Below are positions 42,435 through 51,412 of a stretch of DNA of 64,000 nucleotides, in pieces (the first letter of the stretch is position 1; the number at the start of each line of letters is the position of its first letter). A program made the translations under genes and the position numbers. Origin of the DNA: Azospirillum picis (GTDB lineage Bacteria > Pseudomonadota > Alphaproteobacteria > Azospirillales > Azospirillaceae); NCBI RefSeq assembly GCF_017876115.1, contig NZ_JAGINO010000008.1, forward strand, positions 151,714 through 215,713, in the 5' to 3' direction. The notes beneath the pieces are model-generated. The model was given only the letters and a program-made list of their open reading frames with translations. It was not told where the DNA came from and ran no database searches.

Positions 42435-43562
42435 ATGGATAGCGGATTTGAGACGGTGGTGGCCGCGCTTGCCGGCCTGCTGGAGGAGGAGAGCGACAGC
42501 CCGGCACCGGCCGGGACGGCACTGGTCGCCGTCATCCGCGGAGCGGGGGCTGCGGCGGCACCGGTGCACAGCTTCACCCTGCACCGTGGCAAGGGGACCG
42601 GCGGGAATGGCGCAGGCGGGTTGCCGGTCCCCGTCCACCGCCGCGCCCCCGTCCACCGGCGCGCCCTCGTCTACAGCCTGACCAAGACCATCCTGGCCGC
42701 CGCCGCCCTGCGGCTCGCGGCCCGCGGCGTGGTGGACCTGGACGGGCCGGCGGAGCGATGGCTGCCGGAACTGGCCGGGCGCGCCGTCCGCGCCAGCGTG
42801 GCGGATCTGCTCGCCCACCGTGCCGGTTTGCCCGATTACGGCGGCCGGGCCGACTACCACGCGGCGGTCGCCGGCGGCGGCGACCCCTGGAGCGGCGACG
42901 AGTTCCTGGCGCGTTGCGGGGTCGACGGCCCGCCGGCCGGAACCTTCGCCTATTCCAACATCGGCTACCTGCTGGTCGGCCGGCTGCTGGAGCGGGCGGG
43001 CGACGCCCCGCTGGCGGACATGCTGGCACGGGAGGTGTTCCACCCGCTCGGGCTGGCGAGTGCGGCGCTCCTGTCGACCCGTGCCGGGCTGGAGGGGTTG
43101 TTCTTCGGTCCTGGCCAACCCTTCGGCACGGCGGCGGTCGCGGAGCGCTATCACCCGGGCTGGGTTTCCCATGGCGTGGTGGCGATGGAGGATGCCGATG
43201 CCGCACGCTTCCTCCATGGCCTGTCCGTGCATGGTGCCGGACGGTGGGGACATGAGCCGGATGGTGCCTATCTGCCCGAAGCGCTGCTGCGGCGGATGCG
43301 CGACGGGCTGCCGGTCGGCGGCCCGATGGCCGGGCGGCCCTGGGTCGAGCCGTCATACGGGCTGGGGATGATGGTGGAGCGTGATCCCGCCGCCGGTCCC
43401 TATTGGGGGCACACCGGCGGCGGGCCGGGGGTGACGCCGGCCGCCTACCATGCACCGGGACCGGTCCCCGTCTCCGTCGCGGTCTTCCTCGATGGCGAGG
43501 ATGGGGCGCTCGCCGAATGGATGGCGGTGGAGGTGCTGCACCGGCTGCGCAAGGCGGCCTGA
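42435..43562 (+). CDS. Serine hydrolase of the class C beta-lactamase family
   Basis: 375 residues. The three catalytic motifs are SLTK (in LVYSLTKTILAAAAL), YSN (in FAYSNIGYLLVG), and HTGG (in YWGHTGGGPG) in place of KTG. There is no obvious signal peptide, so it is probably a cytoplasmic esterase or peptidase of the beta-lactamase fold rather than a resistance enzyme. The start at 42435 follows GGGGCGAGAG; the frame is open to 42282 without a conserved N-terminus. It is followed after 207 bases by fadD. Confidence 0.85.
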   Translation: MDSGFETVVAALAGLLEEESDSPAPAGTALVAVIRGAGAAAAPVHSFTLHRGKGTGGNGAGGLPVPVHRRAPVHRRALVYSLTKTILAAAALRLAARGVVDLDGPAERWLPELAGRAVRASVADLLAHRAGLPDYGGRADYHAAVAGGGDPWSGDEFLARCGVDGPPAGTFAYSNIGYLLVGRLLERAGDAPLADMLAREVFHPLGLASAALLSTRAGLEGLFFGPGQPFGTAAVAERYHPGWVSHGVVAMEDADAARFLHGLSVHGAGRWGHEPDGAYLPEALLRRMRDGLPVGGPMAGRPWVEPSYGLGMMVERDPAAGPYWGHTGGGPGVTPAAYHAPGPVPVSVAVFLDGEDGALAEWMAVEVLHRLRKAA

Positions 43563-43769
43563 TCGCGGGGCGGGTCCGGGCGGCGGCCGGTCCCGGGCCG
43601 CCGGCGAACCCATGCCTGTCAAACTATGCTTGTCCACTGCCCGCGCATGCCCATCTCCACCTCAGGCGACCGATCGCGCTTCGGCAACCAGCGGTTCCGG
43701 AGCCGGGATCGTCGACCGGACGCCGGCACGGCATCCGGAAAAGAAGAAACAGAGGGGAGGAAGACCTTC

Positions 43770-45587
43770 ATGGGAGATGCCGCCCATACCGCGCCCGCCT
43801 ATCCCTGGCTGGCCTCCTATCCACCCGGAGTCGATTGGGCGATGCAGATCCCGGTCCGTCCGCTGACCGCCCTGCTGGACGAGGCGGTGGCGGCCAACGG
43901 CGACCGGACCTGCCTGAACTTCCTCGGCAAGCGCACCAGCTATCGCGAGGTGGGGCGGCTGGTCGATGCCGCTGCCCATGGTTTCCAGCAGCTCGGGGTG
44001 GGGAAGGGGAGCCGGGTCGGTCTGTTCCTGCCCAACACGCCCTACTACGTCATCTGCTTCTTCGCCATCCTGAAGGCCGGCGGCACGGTGGTGAACTTCA
44101 ACCCGCTCTATGCCGAACGCGAACTGGTCCATCAGATCGGCGACAGCGACATCGACCTGATGGTCACGCTCGACCTGAAGCTGCTTTACGGCAAGATGGC
44201 GCGGATGCTGGCGGAGACCGGGCTCAAGCGGCTGGTGGTCTGCAGCATGGCCGACATCCTGCCCTTTCCGAAGAACTGGCTGTTTCCCATCGCGAAGAGG
44301 GCGGAGATCGCGGCGATCCCGCGTGACGACCGGCACATTCCCTTCGCCCGGCTGATCGCCGGCGGCGCCCGGCCGGAGCCGGTCGCCATCGATGCCCGCG
44401 AGGACGTGGCGGTGCTGCAATACACCGGCGGCACCACGGGCGTGCCCAAGGGCGCCATGCTGACCCACGCCAACCTCCATGCCAACACGATCCAGTGCGC
44501 GACCTGGTACGCGGCGAAGGAGCGCCGGCCGGGCGAAGGGGCTGCGGATGGTCCGGGCGACGGGCAGGAGCGCATGCTCGGCGTGCTGCCGCTGTTCCAT
44601 GTCTTCGCCATGACCGCCGTGATGAATTTCGGCCTGCATCTGGGGGCGGAGATCGTCCTGCTGCCGCGCTTCGAGCTGGAGCAGGTGATGCGCACGCTGC
44701 AGAAGGAGCGGATCACCCTGTTCCCCGCCGTGCCGACCATCTACACCGCGATCAACCACCATAAACGCCTGAAGGACTTCGACCTGTCCTCCATCCGCTT
44801 CTGCATGTCGGGCGGGGCGCCGCTTCCCCTGGAGGTGAAGGAGGCGTTCGAGCGCACGACCGGCTGCACGCTGGTGGAGGGCTACGGCCTCTCCGAAAGC
44901 TCTCCCGTCGCGACCGTGAACCCGGTGGTGCTCCATGCGGACAAGAAGGGCTCGATCGGCCTGCCGCTGCCCGGCACCGTCATCGAGATCGTCAGCCTGG
45001 AGGAGCCGCGCCGTGTCCTGGCCCCCGGCGAGAAGGGGGAGGTCTGCATCCGCGGGCCGCAGGTGATGAAGGGCTATTGGCGCCGCCCGGCCGAGACGGC
45101 GCAGACGCTGGTCGATGGCCGGCTGCACACCGGCGACGTCGGGGTGATGGACGAGGACGGCTACACCACCATCGTCGACCGCATCAAGGACATGATCCTG
45201 TGCAGCGGCTTCAACGTCTATCCGCGCAACGTCGAGGAGGCGATCTACCTGCACCCGGCGGTCGCCGAGTGCGTGGTGGCCGGCCTGCCCGACGAGTATC
45301 GCGGGCAGACGGTGAAGGCCTATGTGCGGCTTAGCGAGGGGCAGAGCTTGACCGCCGAGGAACTCACCGCATTTCTGAAGGACAAGCTGTCGCCCATCGA
45401 GATGCCGAAGGTCGTGGAATTCCGCGCGGAGCTGCCCAAGACGATGATCGGGAAACTGTCCCGCAAGGCGCTGGTCGACGAGGAGGAGCGCAAGAGGACC
45501 GCGGCCGTCCAGCAGGCCGTGGTCCGGGATGGCGCCCAGGGTTCTGGCCGAGATTCTGGCCGGGAGTCCGGCCGGGGGGCCGCATGA
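43770..45587 (+). CDS. fadD: Long-chain fatty-acid-CoA ligase
   Basis: 605 residues. The AMP-binding motif YTGGTTGVPKGAMLTH starts at residue 218, followed by VEGYGLSESSPV, LHTGDVGVMDEDGYTTIVDRIKDMI and the C-terminal lysine in MIGKLSRKALVDEE. This is the adenylate-forming family, and the N-terminus (PWLASYPPGVDWAMQIPVRPLTALLDEAV) is that of long-chain acyl-CoA synthetases. It activates fatty acids for beta-oxidation or lipid use. The start at 43770 follows GGGGAGGAAG. Its stop overlaps the ATG of the acylphosphatase gene by four bases. A Gly/Arg/Ser-rich tail follows the conserved end. Confidence 0.93.
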   Translation: MGDAAHTAPAYPWLASYPPGVDWAMQIPVRPLTALLDEAVAANGDRTCLNFLGKRTSYREVGRLVDAAAHGFQQLGVGKGSRVGLFLPNTPYYVICFFAILKAGGTVVNFNPLYAERELVHQIGDSDIDLMVTLDLKLLYGKMARMLAETGLKRLVVCSMADILPFPKNWLFPIAKRAEIAAIPRDDRHIPFARLIAGGARPEPVAIDAREDVAVLQYTGGTTGVPKGAMLTHANLHANTIQCATWYAAKERRPGEGAADGPGDGQERMLGVLPLFHVFAMTAVMNFGLHLGAEIVLLPRFELEQVMRTLQKERITLFPAVPTIYTAINHHKRLKDFDLSSIRFCMSGGAPLPLEVKEAFERTTGCTLVEGYGLSESSPVATVNPVVLHADKKGSIGLPLPGTVIEIVSLEEPRRVLAPGEKGEVCIRGPQVMKGYWRRPAETAQTLVDGRLHTGDVGVMDEDGYTTIVDRIKDMILCSGFNVYPRNVEEAIYLHPAVAECVVAGLPDEYRGQTVKAYVRLSEGQSLTAEELTAFLKDKLSPIEMPKVVEFRAELPKTMIGKLSRKALVDEEERKRTAAVQQAVVRDGAQGSGRDSGRESGRGAA

Positions 45588-45877
45588 CCGCCGTTGCCCC
45601 GCGCAAGGTGGTCCGTGCCCGCATCCTCGGCAAGGTCCAGGGGGTCTGGTATCGCGGCTGGACCGTCGATACCGCGACGCGGCTGGGCCTGACCGGCTGG
45701 GTGCGCAACCGCTCCGACGGCACGGTGGAGGCGCTGTTCGCCGGCCCTGCCGCGGCGGTGGACCACATGCTGGACGCCTGCCGCCGCGGCCCGTCGGCGG
45801 CGATCGTCCGCGACGTGGTGGCCGAACCCGAGCAGGATCCCCGTCTTGCCGATTTCAGGCAGTTGCCGAGCCAGTGA
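45584..45877 (+). CDS. acyP: Acylphosphatase
   Basis: 97 residues. The active-site loop GKVQGVWYRGWT contains the catalytic Arg, and GWVRNRSDGTVEALFAG supplies the catalytic Asn. The enzyme hydrolyses acyl phosphates such as carbamoyl or acetyl phosphate. It overlaps fadD by four bases, so the two are co-translated; this coupling has no obvious metabolic reason. Confidence 0.94.
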   Translation: MTAVAPRKVVRARILGKVQGVWYRGWTVDTATRLGLTGWVRNRSDGTVEALFAGPAAAVDHMLDACRRGPSAAIVRDVVAEPEQDPRLADFRQLPSQ

Positions 45878-45972
45878 CCCGGCCGTTCCTGGCGCCGGAT
45901 GCGCGGGATTAGCACTCCGCTAACCAAGACGGCGTCATGCTGGCCGGCGGTAGGCAGCGGAAGGCAACCGGG

Positions 45973-46839
45973 ATGCCAAACGACGTCGCAGGCATGAAGG
46001 CGATGCTGGCCGGTGTCTTCGCCAGGGCGGCGGAGGCGAAGGGGAAGGCCGCCCGCAAGCAGGGTGCCGCCGCCGCCGCAACGCCGGCCTCCCGCAAGGC
46101 GCCGGCCCCCAGGGGGAACGATGATCCGGCGGTGCGCGTCACCGCGGGGTTCGACGCGGCGGAGGATGCGCCGGGCCGGCAACCCGATGGACCGCCTGGC
46201 CTCGCCGACCGTCTCGACCCGGCGGTCCGGACGCTGGCCCGCGACCTGGGACGGCTGCTCGCCGCCTTCGGCCTGGAGGACGAGGGGGCCGCGGCGGTCG
46301 AGCAGGCGATTGCCCGCCGTTTCGGCCCACAGGACCTGAGGCATGCGGCATCGACGCTCGACGCCGCGCCGCCGGCGCGGGAAGCGGCAGGGGAAGTGGA
46401 AGGGGAGATCGAGATCACGCTGTCAGGCGTCGTGCTGCGGGTGACGGACGGACCTCCGGCGCTGTCGGCCGACGAGGCCCGGCTCGACCTGTCGCGCCGC
46501 CCGGCGGAGGAGCGCTCCGCAGGTGGCGGCCTTGCCGGTGCTTTCGCCCGCCTGCGATCCGGCGCCCGCCCCTCCGCCGCGCTGACGGTCGCTGCCGGCG
46601 ATCTGGCGGGCGACGCGCTGGAGAGCGTCATGGCGGTGCTGGGCCGGAGCATGACGGCGGAGCCCGAGGGACTGGAAGGGCGGGTGACGCTGTCGCCCCG
46701 CGCTGTCGCGGCCGAGGACGCGGGGGTGGAACTGTCGGTCACGCTCGCGGGACCGCTGGACCGCCTCGCCGCGGCGGAGCCGCCGGCCGCGCCGGCCGGC
46801 AGGGAGATCAGGGAGCAGGGGTTCGATGTGCGGATTTGA
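45973..46839 (+). CDS. Hypothetical protein, Ala/Gly/Arg-rich
   Basis: 288 residues, no family recognised, no signal peptide or membrane segment. The region from about 135 (EIEITLSGVVLRVTDGPPALSADEARLDLSRR) and from about 210 (ALTVAAGDLAGDALESVMAVLGRSM) has regular strand/helix alternation, so a folded part is likely. The N-terminal 80 residues are Ala/Lys/Arg/Pro-rich and probably disordered. Start 45973 is chosen because GGAAGG lies 7-12 bases upstream; an ATG at 45937 is also possible. It overlaps the next gene by 14 bases. Confidence 0.55.
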   Translation: MPNDVAGMKAMLAGVFARAAEAKGKAARKQGAAAAATPASRKAPAPRGNDDPAVRVTAGFDAAEDAPGRQPDGPPGLADRLDPAVRTLARDLGRLLAAFGLEDEGAAAVEQAIARRFGPQDLRHAASTLDAAPPAREAAGEVEGEIEITLSGVVLRVTDGPPALSADEARLDLSRRPAEERSAGGGLAGAFARLRSGARPSAALTVAAGDLAGDALESVMAVLGRSMTAEPEGLEGRVTLSPRAVAAEDAGVELSVTLAGPLDRLAAAEPPAAPAGREIREQGFDVRI

Positions 46840-47347
46840 CACGCGCCGCCATGGGGAGGCAGCGCTTTGCCTGTTCTTCTGCCTGGCGCTGCTTCCGGCC
46901 GGGCCGGCGCTGGCCGGCGCCCTGGAGCGGACGGAGCCCGGCCATGTGGCGCCGCCACAGCCGGGCACCAGCCTGCCGATCGCCCCGCCGATCGTGCAGT
47001 ATGCCCTGCCGCCGCAATGGATGACCATCCGGTCCAAGGAGGACTGGCGCAAGGCCGGCAAGTTCGAGAAGGATCTGAGCCGGGAGTGCGCGGCCCTGCG
47101 CTTCAACGAGATCGCGCCGATGCGTTTCCGCGCCTATTTCAACGGACAGGTGATGGGCGTCGCCTTCGGCCACGGCCTGAACCTGCGCGATCCCGGCCGG
47201 AAGGCGGATCCCAAGAAGATCTATCTGTTCCGCAACGGCGATTCCACCGGCTGCACCGTGCAGTCGATGGACAACCAGGACCCGCGGGTGAATCCCGCCG
47301 GCGCCCAGGGGGGCGCCCCGGCCGCCGGCGGCTTCAAGAAATATTAG
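46826..47347 (+). CDS. Hypothetical secreted protein
   Basis: 173 residues. A hydrophobic stretch at residues 13-29 (AALCLFFCLALLPAGPALAG) is a signal peptide with cleavage near ALA-GA. The mature part includes PPQWMTIRSKEDWRKAGKFEKDLSRECAALRFNEIAPMRFRAYFNGQVM, KKIYLFRNGDSTGCTV and ends FKKY. Two mature cysteines could form a disulfide. No family recognised. It overlaps the preceding unknown gene by 14 bases in another frame, so the two are probably coupled. It is convergent with lipB. Confidence 0.6.
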   Translation: MCGFDTRRHGEAALCLFFCLALLPAGPALAGALERTEPGHVAPPQPGTSLPIAPPIVQYALPPQWMTIRSKEDWRKAGKFEKDLSRECAALRFNEIAPMRFRAYFNGQVMGVAFGHGLNLRDPGRKADPKKIYLFRNGDSTGCTVQSMDNQDPRVNPAGAQGGAPAAGGFKKY

Positions 47348-47362
47348 AGTCGTCCGTGTGAT

Positions 47363-48109
47363 TCACGGCAACGCGCTTGGCGGAGTCCAGGCTGCTTCGC
47401 CGCCGCGCATGGGGCCGCCGAACACCTCCGGCCAAGTCGCGATCAGGGCGGAATCGACATCCTCCATCGTCACGAGCTGGCCGAGCGCCACGATGGAGGT
47501 GACGCCGTGCTCGGAGATGCCGCAGGGCACGATGCCGCCGAAATGCGACAGGTCCGGCTCGACGTTGAGCGCGATGCCGTGGAAGCTGACCCAGCGCCGC
47601 ACCCGCACGCCGATGGCGGCGATCTTGTCCTCCTGCCCCCTCAGCCCGCCGTAGGGCTGCTTGTCGACCCAGATGCCGACCCGGCCCTCGCGCCGCTCGC
47701 CCCTGATGTTGAAGGAGGCGAGGGTGCGGATGATCCACTCCTCCAGGTCGCGGACGAAACCGCGGATGTCGGCACCGCGCGCCTTCAGGTCCAGCATCAC
47801 GTAGGCCACGCGCTGGCCCGGCCCGTGATAGGTGTACTGGCCGCCGCGGCCGCTGCGGTAGACCGGGAAGCGGTCGGCCTCCAGCAGATCCTCGTCGCGG
47901 GCGCTGGTGCCGGCGGTGTAGAGCGGCGGATGCTCCAGCAGCCAGACCATTTCCGGCGCGGTGCCGGCGCGGATCGCCTCGACGCGCGCCTCCATCTCGG
48001 CGATCGCGTCGGGGTAGGGCACCGGCTCGTCGGAGATGCGCCACTCGATCGGGCGGTCGGCGGAGGCGGGCGGCGTCTGACTGGCGGGAGGGCTGGTCAC
48101 GGTGGTCAT
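47363..48109 (-). CDS. lipB: Octanoyl-(acyl carrier protein) transferase LipB
   Basis: 248 residues. The family motifs are [23 protein letters not shown], the catalytic Lys in [24 protein letters not shown], and the catalytic Cys in [13 protein letters not shown]. The enzyme moves octanoate from acyl carrier protein to lipoyl domains of 2-oxoacid dehydrogenases and the glycine cleavage system. The start at 48109 (MTTVTSPP) gives a short extra N-terminus; the frame extends further upstream without support. lipA is not adjacent. Confidence 0.95.
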   Translation of the reverse strand: MTTVTSPPASQTPPASADRPIEWRISDEPVPYPDAIAEMEARVEAIRAGTAPEMVWLLEHPPLYTAGTSARDEDLLEADRFPVYRSGRGGQYTYHGPGQRVAYVMLDLKARGADIRGFVRDLEEWIIRTLASFNIRGERREGRVGIWVDKQPYGGLRGQEDKIAAIGVRVRRWVSFHGIALNVEPDLSHFGGIVPCGISEHGVTSIVALGQLVTMEDVDSALIATWPEVFGGPMRGGEAAWTPPSALP

Positions 48110-48260
48110 TCGATCTGGTCTCGGCGGATGGGTCTGGTGCCGGTCGGCAAAATTCTTCGCGAAGGATGATTGTAACGCTTGATCACCCGTCGGGAAGCTG
48201 ATATCTACCCGCTCCACCCGATGAGGCGCGCAAGCGCGGGTCGGGAACTACCAGCCTGAT

Positions 48261-48345
48261 GCGGTCGTGGCGGAATTGGTAGACGCGCAGCGTTGAGGTC
48301 GCTGTGGGGCAACCCGTGGAAGTTCGAGTCTTCTCGACCGCACCA
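48261..48345 (+). tRNA. tRNA-Leu (anticodon GAG)
   Basis: The acceptor stem GCGGTCG (48261-48267) pairs with CGACCGC (48335-48341), followed by the discriminator A and an encoded CCA (48343-48345). The anticodon loop TTGAGGT (48293-48299) gives anticodon GAG at 48295-48297, reading CTC and CTT. The long variable arm (GTGGGGCAACCCGT) and the TTCGAGT T-loop are typical of tRNA-Leu. A terminator follows. Confidence 0.97.
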
Positions 48346-48392
48346 CTCCCATGCAGATGGGACCATCCCGGGGATACGGGAGCGAACGAAAG

Positions 48393-48424
48393 GCCCGCAG
48401 GTCGCAAGACCGAGCGGGCTTTTT
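48393..48424 (+). terminator. Terminator of the tRNA-Leu gene
   Basis: Stem GCCCGC (48393-48398) with GCGGGC (48414-48419), extended by an inner GGTC/GACC, then TTTTT. It is the standard rho-independent end 48 bases after the tRNA. Confidence 0.85.
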
Positions 48425-48435
48425 CGTGTCCGGCT

Positions 48436-49164
48436 TCAGGACAGCAGTGGGCGCAGCAGCTTCAGCGATCCGCCGCCGACGCGGCGGATGTCCTCGAACA
48501 GCACCATCATCTCGTAGATCAGCAGGAAGGCGCCGGCGTAGAACCAGGGCCTCCAATGCTCCTCGGCCCGTTCGGCCAACCGGTAGGCCCATGCCATCGG
48601 CGGCAGCCGGCCGGTGCCGAGGCGGGTAACGGCGATCGCCGCGGCGATGCCGATCAGGGCGCCGCCGGTCACGTCGCCTGGATAATGCAGGCCCAGATAG
48701 ACGCGCGGCAGGCTGATCACCACCGCCGCCCACAGGCAGGCCAGCGCCCCCCACAGCCGGGAGGCGCGGACGAAGGTCGCCGCCAGCGCAAAGGCCAGCG
48801 CGGCGTTGTCGCTGGGGAACGAGCTCCAGTTCTTCAGGGCCTCGCGGTCCTGGCCGAGAGGCGGGACGAAGGCGATCGCGGCGTCGTGCAGCGGCCGTGG
48901 TCGCTCCGGCATCGCCGCCTGGATGAGGATGGAGGCCAGGACGGCCAGCGCCACGGCGGCCATGGCGTCCACCACCAGCCGCCGGGCGGCGGCGGTTTCC
49001 TCCCGGCGGAACCACAGCCACCACAGTCCGGCGCAGAACAGCCCCAGCTTGACCATGTAGATGTTGGCGATGCCGCGCACCGCCATGTCGAACGCGGCGC
49101 TGTGGCCGGCGAACCGGTTCAGCGACAGCAGCAGCGTCCGGTCCAGATGCAGCAGGGCTTCCAC
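48436..49164 (-). CDS. PAP2 family phosphatase
   Basis: 242 residues with about six membrane segments. The PAP2 motifs are present: MPERPRP (motif 1), PSDN in WSSFPSDNAALAFAL (motif 2, D in place of G), and SLPRVYLGLHYPGDVTGG (motif 3). It may act on undecaprenyl pyrophosphate or phosphatidic acid. The start is GTG at 49164, the only suitable codon, preceded by GCGGAG. Its end lies close to the tRNA terminator. Confidence 0.85.
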   Translation of the reverse strand: MEALLHLDRTLLLSLNRFAGHSAAFDMAVRGIANIYMVKLGLFCAGLWWLWFRREETAAARRLVVDAMAAVALAVLASILIQAAMPERPRPLHDAAIAFVPPLGQDREALKNWSSFPSDNAALAFALAATFVRASRLWGALACLWAAVVISLPRVYLGLHYPGDVTGGALIGIAAAIAVTRLGTGRLPPMAWAYRLAERAEEHWRPWFYAGAFLLIYEMMVLFEDIRRVGGGSLKLLRPLLS

Positions 49165-49262
49165 GGCGACTCCGCTGGTGGGGAGGGGAGCGGCCAGTGT
49201 TGCGGTTTTGTGACTGGACAGGTCAACGGCGCATCGGAAGGCGCCATCCGGGTTCCGGCACC

Positions 49263-49565
49263 TCAGCGGAACTCGATGTAGCGTTCCAGGGTGGCGCGGC
49301 GGAGCGCACGGACGACGTGGGGGGCCGCACCGCTGGCGACGATGTGGCCGCCGGCCTCGCGGCAGCGGTTGGCCAGGATGAACAGCATGCCGATGGCCGC
49401 GGAGTCGATGAAGGAGACGAAACGCAGGTCGAGCGGAACCACCGGCTTCGCCGCGAAGTCCCAGTGCCCGAGCATGTCGTGGAAGCGGGTCCCGTCCTCG
49501 TAGGTGCAGCGGCCGGACAGCAGGATGCCGTCGCGATCCCCGACGGTGGTGAAGGCATACTCCAT
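49263..49565 (-). CDS. STAS-domain protein (anti-sigma factor antagonist type)
   Basis: 100 residues. The segments ILLSGRCTYEDGTRFHDML, VPLDLRFVSFIDSAAIGMLFILANRCREAGGHIVASG and a final helix-strand match a STAS domain, with a Ser in FIDSAAIGML at the usual phosphorylation position. It may control an anti-sigma kinase or another partner; no such kinase is adjacent. The start at 49565 gives the family length; the frame extends to 49685 without conservation. It is divergent from mgtE. Confidence 0.85.
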   Translation of the reverse strand: MEYAFTTVGDRDGILLSGRCTYEDGTRFHDMLGHWDFAAKPVVPLDLRFVSFIDSAAIGMLFILANRCREAGGHIVASGAAPHVVRALRRATLERYIEFR

Positions 49566-49917
49566 CGGCGCTTCCGGCCCCTTTCTCTCCAAGATGCGAC
49601 TCGGCCGCATGGGAGCACGAAGGATTGCTGCGGTGCAAGAGCATGGTGTGAAAGCAGCCCCGCCAGCCCGATCCGGACTGGACAAACGCGGGCGGCGCCT
49701 CTATGTCGGGGTCGTTCCCGGCACCGGGCCAGACCCGTGCCGCATGGGGGCTTCCACAAACCGCCAACGCCCGACGCCGATGTCCGGTGCCGATCTTCGG
49801 CACCCGTTCCCGGCGATGCCGGCCGACCGCCCGCAGGTCGTCCGGGATCCCGGAGCCGCGCCGCCGCAGCGGTGCCGGGCGTTCGCGCGTCGCCACCGTC
49901 GAAGGGAGGGTGCCGGC
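49566..49917. other. 352-base gap between the STAS gene and mgtE
   Basis: No supported gene was seen. It must hold the mgtE promoter and leader. An Mg-sensing M-box was looked for because of mgtE, but its conserved segments were not found. Frames crossing it from both sides lack conservation. Confidence 0.5.
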
Positions 49918-51342
49918 ATGCACACCGATCCCCATGCGCCGCCGCCGCGGCCGGAAAAGGCTCCCCATCCCCCGTCCGGCCCCGAGCCCGACGACGAGCG
50001 CCCCTACGGCGTCGAGCCGGACTTCGTCGAGGAGATCGCCTCGCTGCTGCGCGCGCGCGAACGCGACGCCGTGCTGGCGCGGCTGGCGGAGCTGCATGCC
50101 GCCGATATCGCCGACCTGATCGAGCAGGCCGAGCCGGCCGAGCGCGCCGAGCTGATCGACCTGCTGCCGGCCGAACTGGACGGCGAGGTCCTGTCCTACC
50201 TGAACCCCGACCTGCGCGAGGCGCTGATCGGGCGGTTCGAACCGCAGGAACTGGCCGCCGCCGTCGCCGACCTCGACACCGACGACGCCGTCGAGCTGAT
50301 CGAGGATCTGGACGCCGAGACGCGCGCCCAGATCCTGGCGAGCCTGCCGGAGGCCGAACGGGCACTGGTCCAGGAGAACCTGACCTACGACGAGGACAGC
50401 GCCGGCCGCATGATGCAGCGCGAGCTGGTCGCGGTGCCGGAGTTCTGGACGGTCGGCAAGACCATCGACTATGTCCGCGCGGCGACCGACGAACTGCCGG
50501 AGGACTTCTACGACATCTTCATCGTCGATCCGATGCACCGGGTGGTGGGGGCGGTGCCGCTGTCGCGCCTGCTGCGCCAGCGCCGCGCCGTGCGCATCGC
50601 CGACCTGGTGACCGGCGAGGTCGACGCCATTCCCGCCACCATGGAGCGGGCCGAGGTCGCCAACCTGTTCCGGCAATACGCCCTGGTCTCCGCCCCGGTG
50701 GTCGATGCCGCCGGACGGCTGATCGGCGTCATCACGGTGGACGACGTCGTCCGCATCATCGACCAGGAGGCGGAGGACGACCTGCGCAAGCTGAGCGGCT
50801 CCGGCGACACCGGCGTGTTCAGCGGCATCGCCGACATCGCCCGCGGCCGGGTCGGTTGGCTGACCGTCAACCTCGGCACCGCCTTCCTGGCCTCGGGCGT
50901 CATCTCGCTGTTCGAGGGGACCATCGAGCAGATCGTGGCGCTGGCGGTGCTGATGCCGATCGTCGCTTCGATGGGCGGCAACGCCGGCACCCAGACGCTG
51001 ACCGTGGTGGTCCGCGCGCTGGCCACCCACGAGCTGTCCTCGGCCAACGCCCTGCGGGTGGTCGGCAAGGAGTTGCTGGTCGGGGTGATCAACGGCGGCA
51101 TCTTCGCCCTGATGGTCGGGGTGATCGCGCTGGTGTGGTACGGGCCGCTGATCGGCATCGTCATCGCGCTCGCCATGATCATCAACCTGGTGGTGGCGGC
51201 GCTCAGCGGTGCGCTGATCCCGCTCGGGCTGGAGCGGATCGGCGTCGATCCGGCGGTGTCGAGCGCCGTGTTCCTCACCACGGTCACCGACGTGGTCGGG
51301 TTCCTGGCCTTCCTCGGGCTGGCGTCGATGTTCCTGCTGTAA
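49918..51342 (+). CDS. mgtE: Magnesium transporter MgtE
   Basis: 474 residues: N domain of MgtE-type helices (about 35-165, DVAELIEQAEP-like ADIADLIEQAEPAERAELIDLLP), a CBS pair (about 170-290, ending VVDAAGRLIGVITVDDVVRI), then five membrane helices (about 315-474) with the pore motif PIVASMGGNAGTQTLTVVVRALA. It is a Mg2+ channel that closes when the cytoplasmic domains bind magnesium. ATG at 49918 follows GAAGGGAGGG. Confidence 0.97.
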   Translation: MHTDPHAPPPRPEKAPHPPSGPEPDDERPYGVEPDFVEEIASLLRARERDAVLARLAELHAADIADLIEQAEPAERAELIDLLPAELDGEVLSYLNPDLREALIGRFEPQELAAAVADLDTDDAVELIEDLDAETRAQILASLPEAERALVQENLTYDEDSAGRMMQRELVAVPEFWTVGKTIDYVRAATDELPEDFYDIFIVDPMHRVVGAVPLSRLLRQRRAVRIADLVTGEVDAIPATMERAEVANLFRQYALVSAPVVDAAGRLIGVITVDDVVRIIDQEAEDDLRKLSGSGDTGVFSGIADIARGRVGWLTVNLGTAFLASGVISLFEGTIEQIVALAVLMPIVASMGGNAGTQTLTVVVRALATHELSSANALRVVGKELLVGVINGGIFALMVGVIALVWYGPLIGIVIALAMIINLVVAALSGALIPLGLERIGVDPAVSSAVFLTTVTDVVGFLAFLGLASMFLL

Positions 51343-51363
51343 GGGGGCCTCGGCCCGGCGCCC

Positions 51364-51412
51364 GTTGCCGGCCCCCCTTCGCCGGCCCCCGTCGCCGACC
51401 TCAGCCGGCGCG
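51364..51412. repeat. Degenerate 13-bp repeat at the 3' end of the FIST/MCP gene
   Basis: Several imperfect copies of (T)CGCCGGCCCCC occur between the mgtE and FIST/MCP stop codons and run up to the minus-strand stop TCA at 51401. It is similar in kind to the stop-codon repeats at 18798 and 31750. Confidence 0.4.

Noticed and set aside
42435..43562. An antibiotic-resistance beta-lactamase
   Set aside because: Motifs are those of the wider serine hydrolase family (HTG instead of KTG), there is no signal peptide, and the sequence is not close to known resistance enzymes.
49566..49917. A possible Mg-sensing M-box riboswitch before mgtE
   Set aside because: The conserved M-box segments could not be found in the 352 bases.
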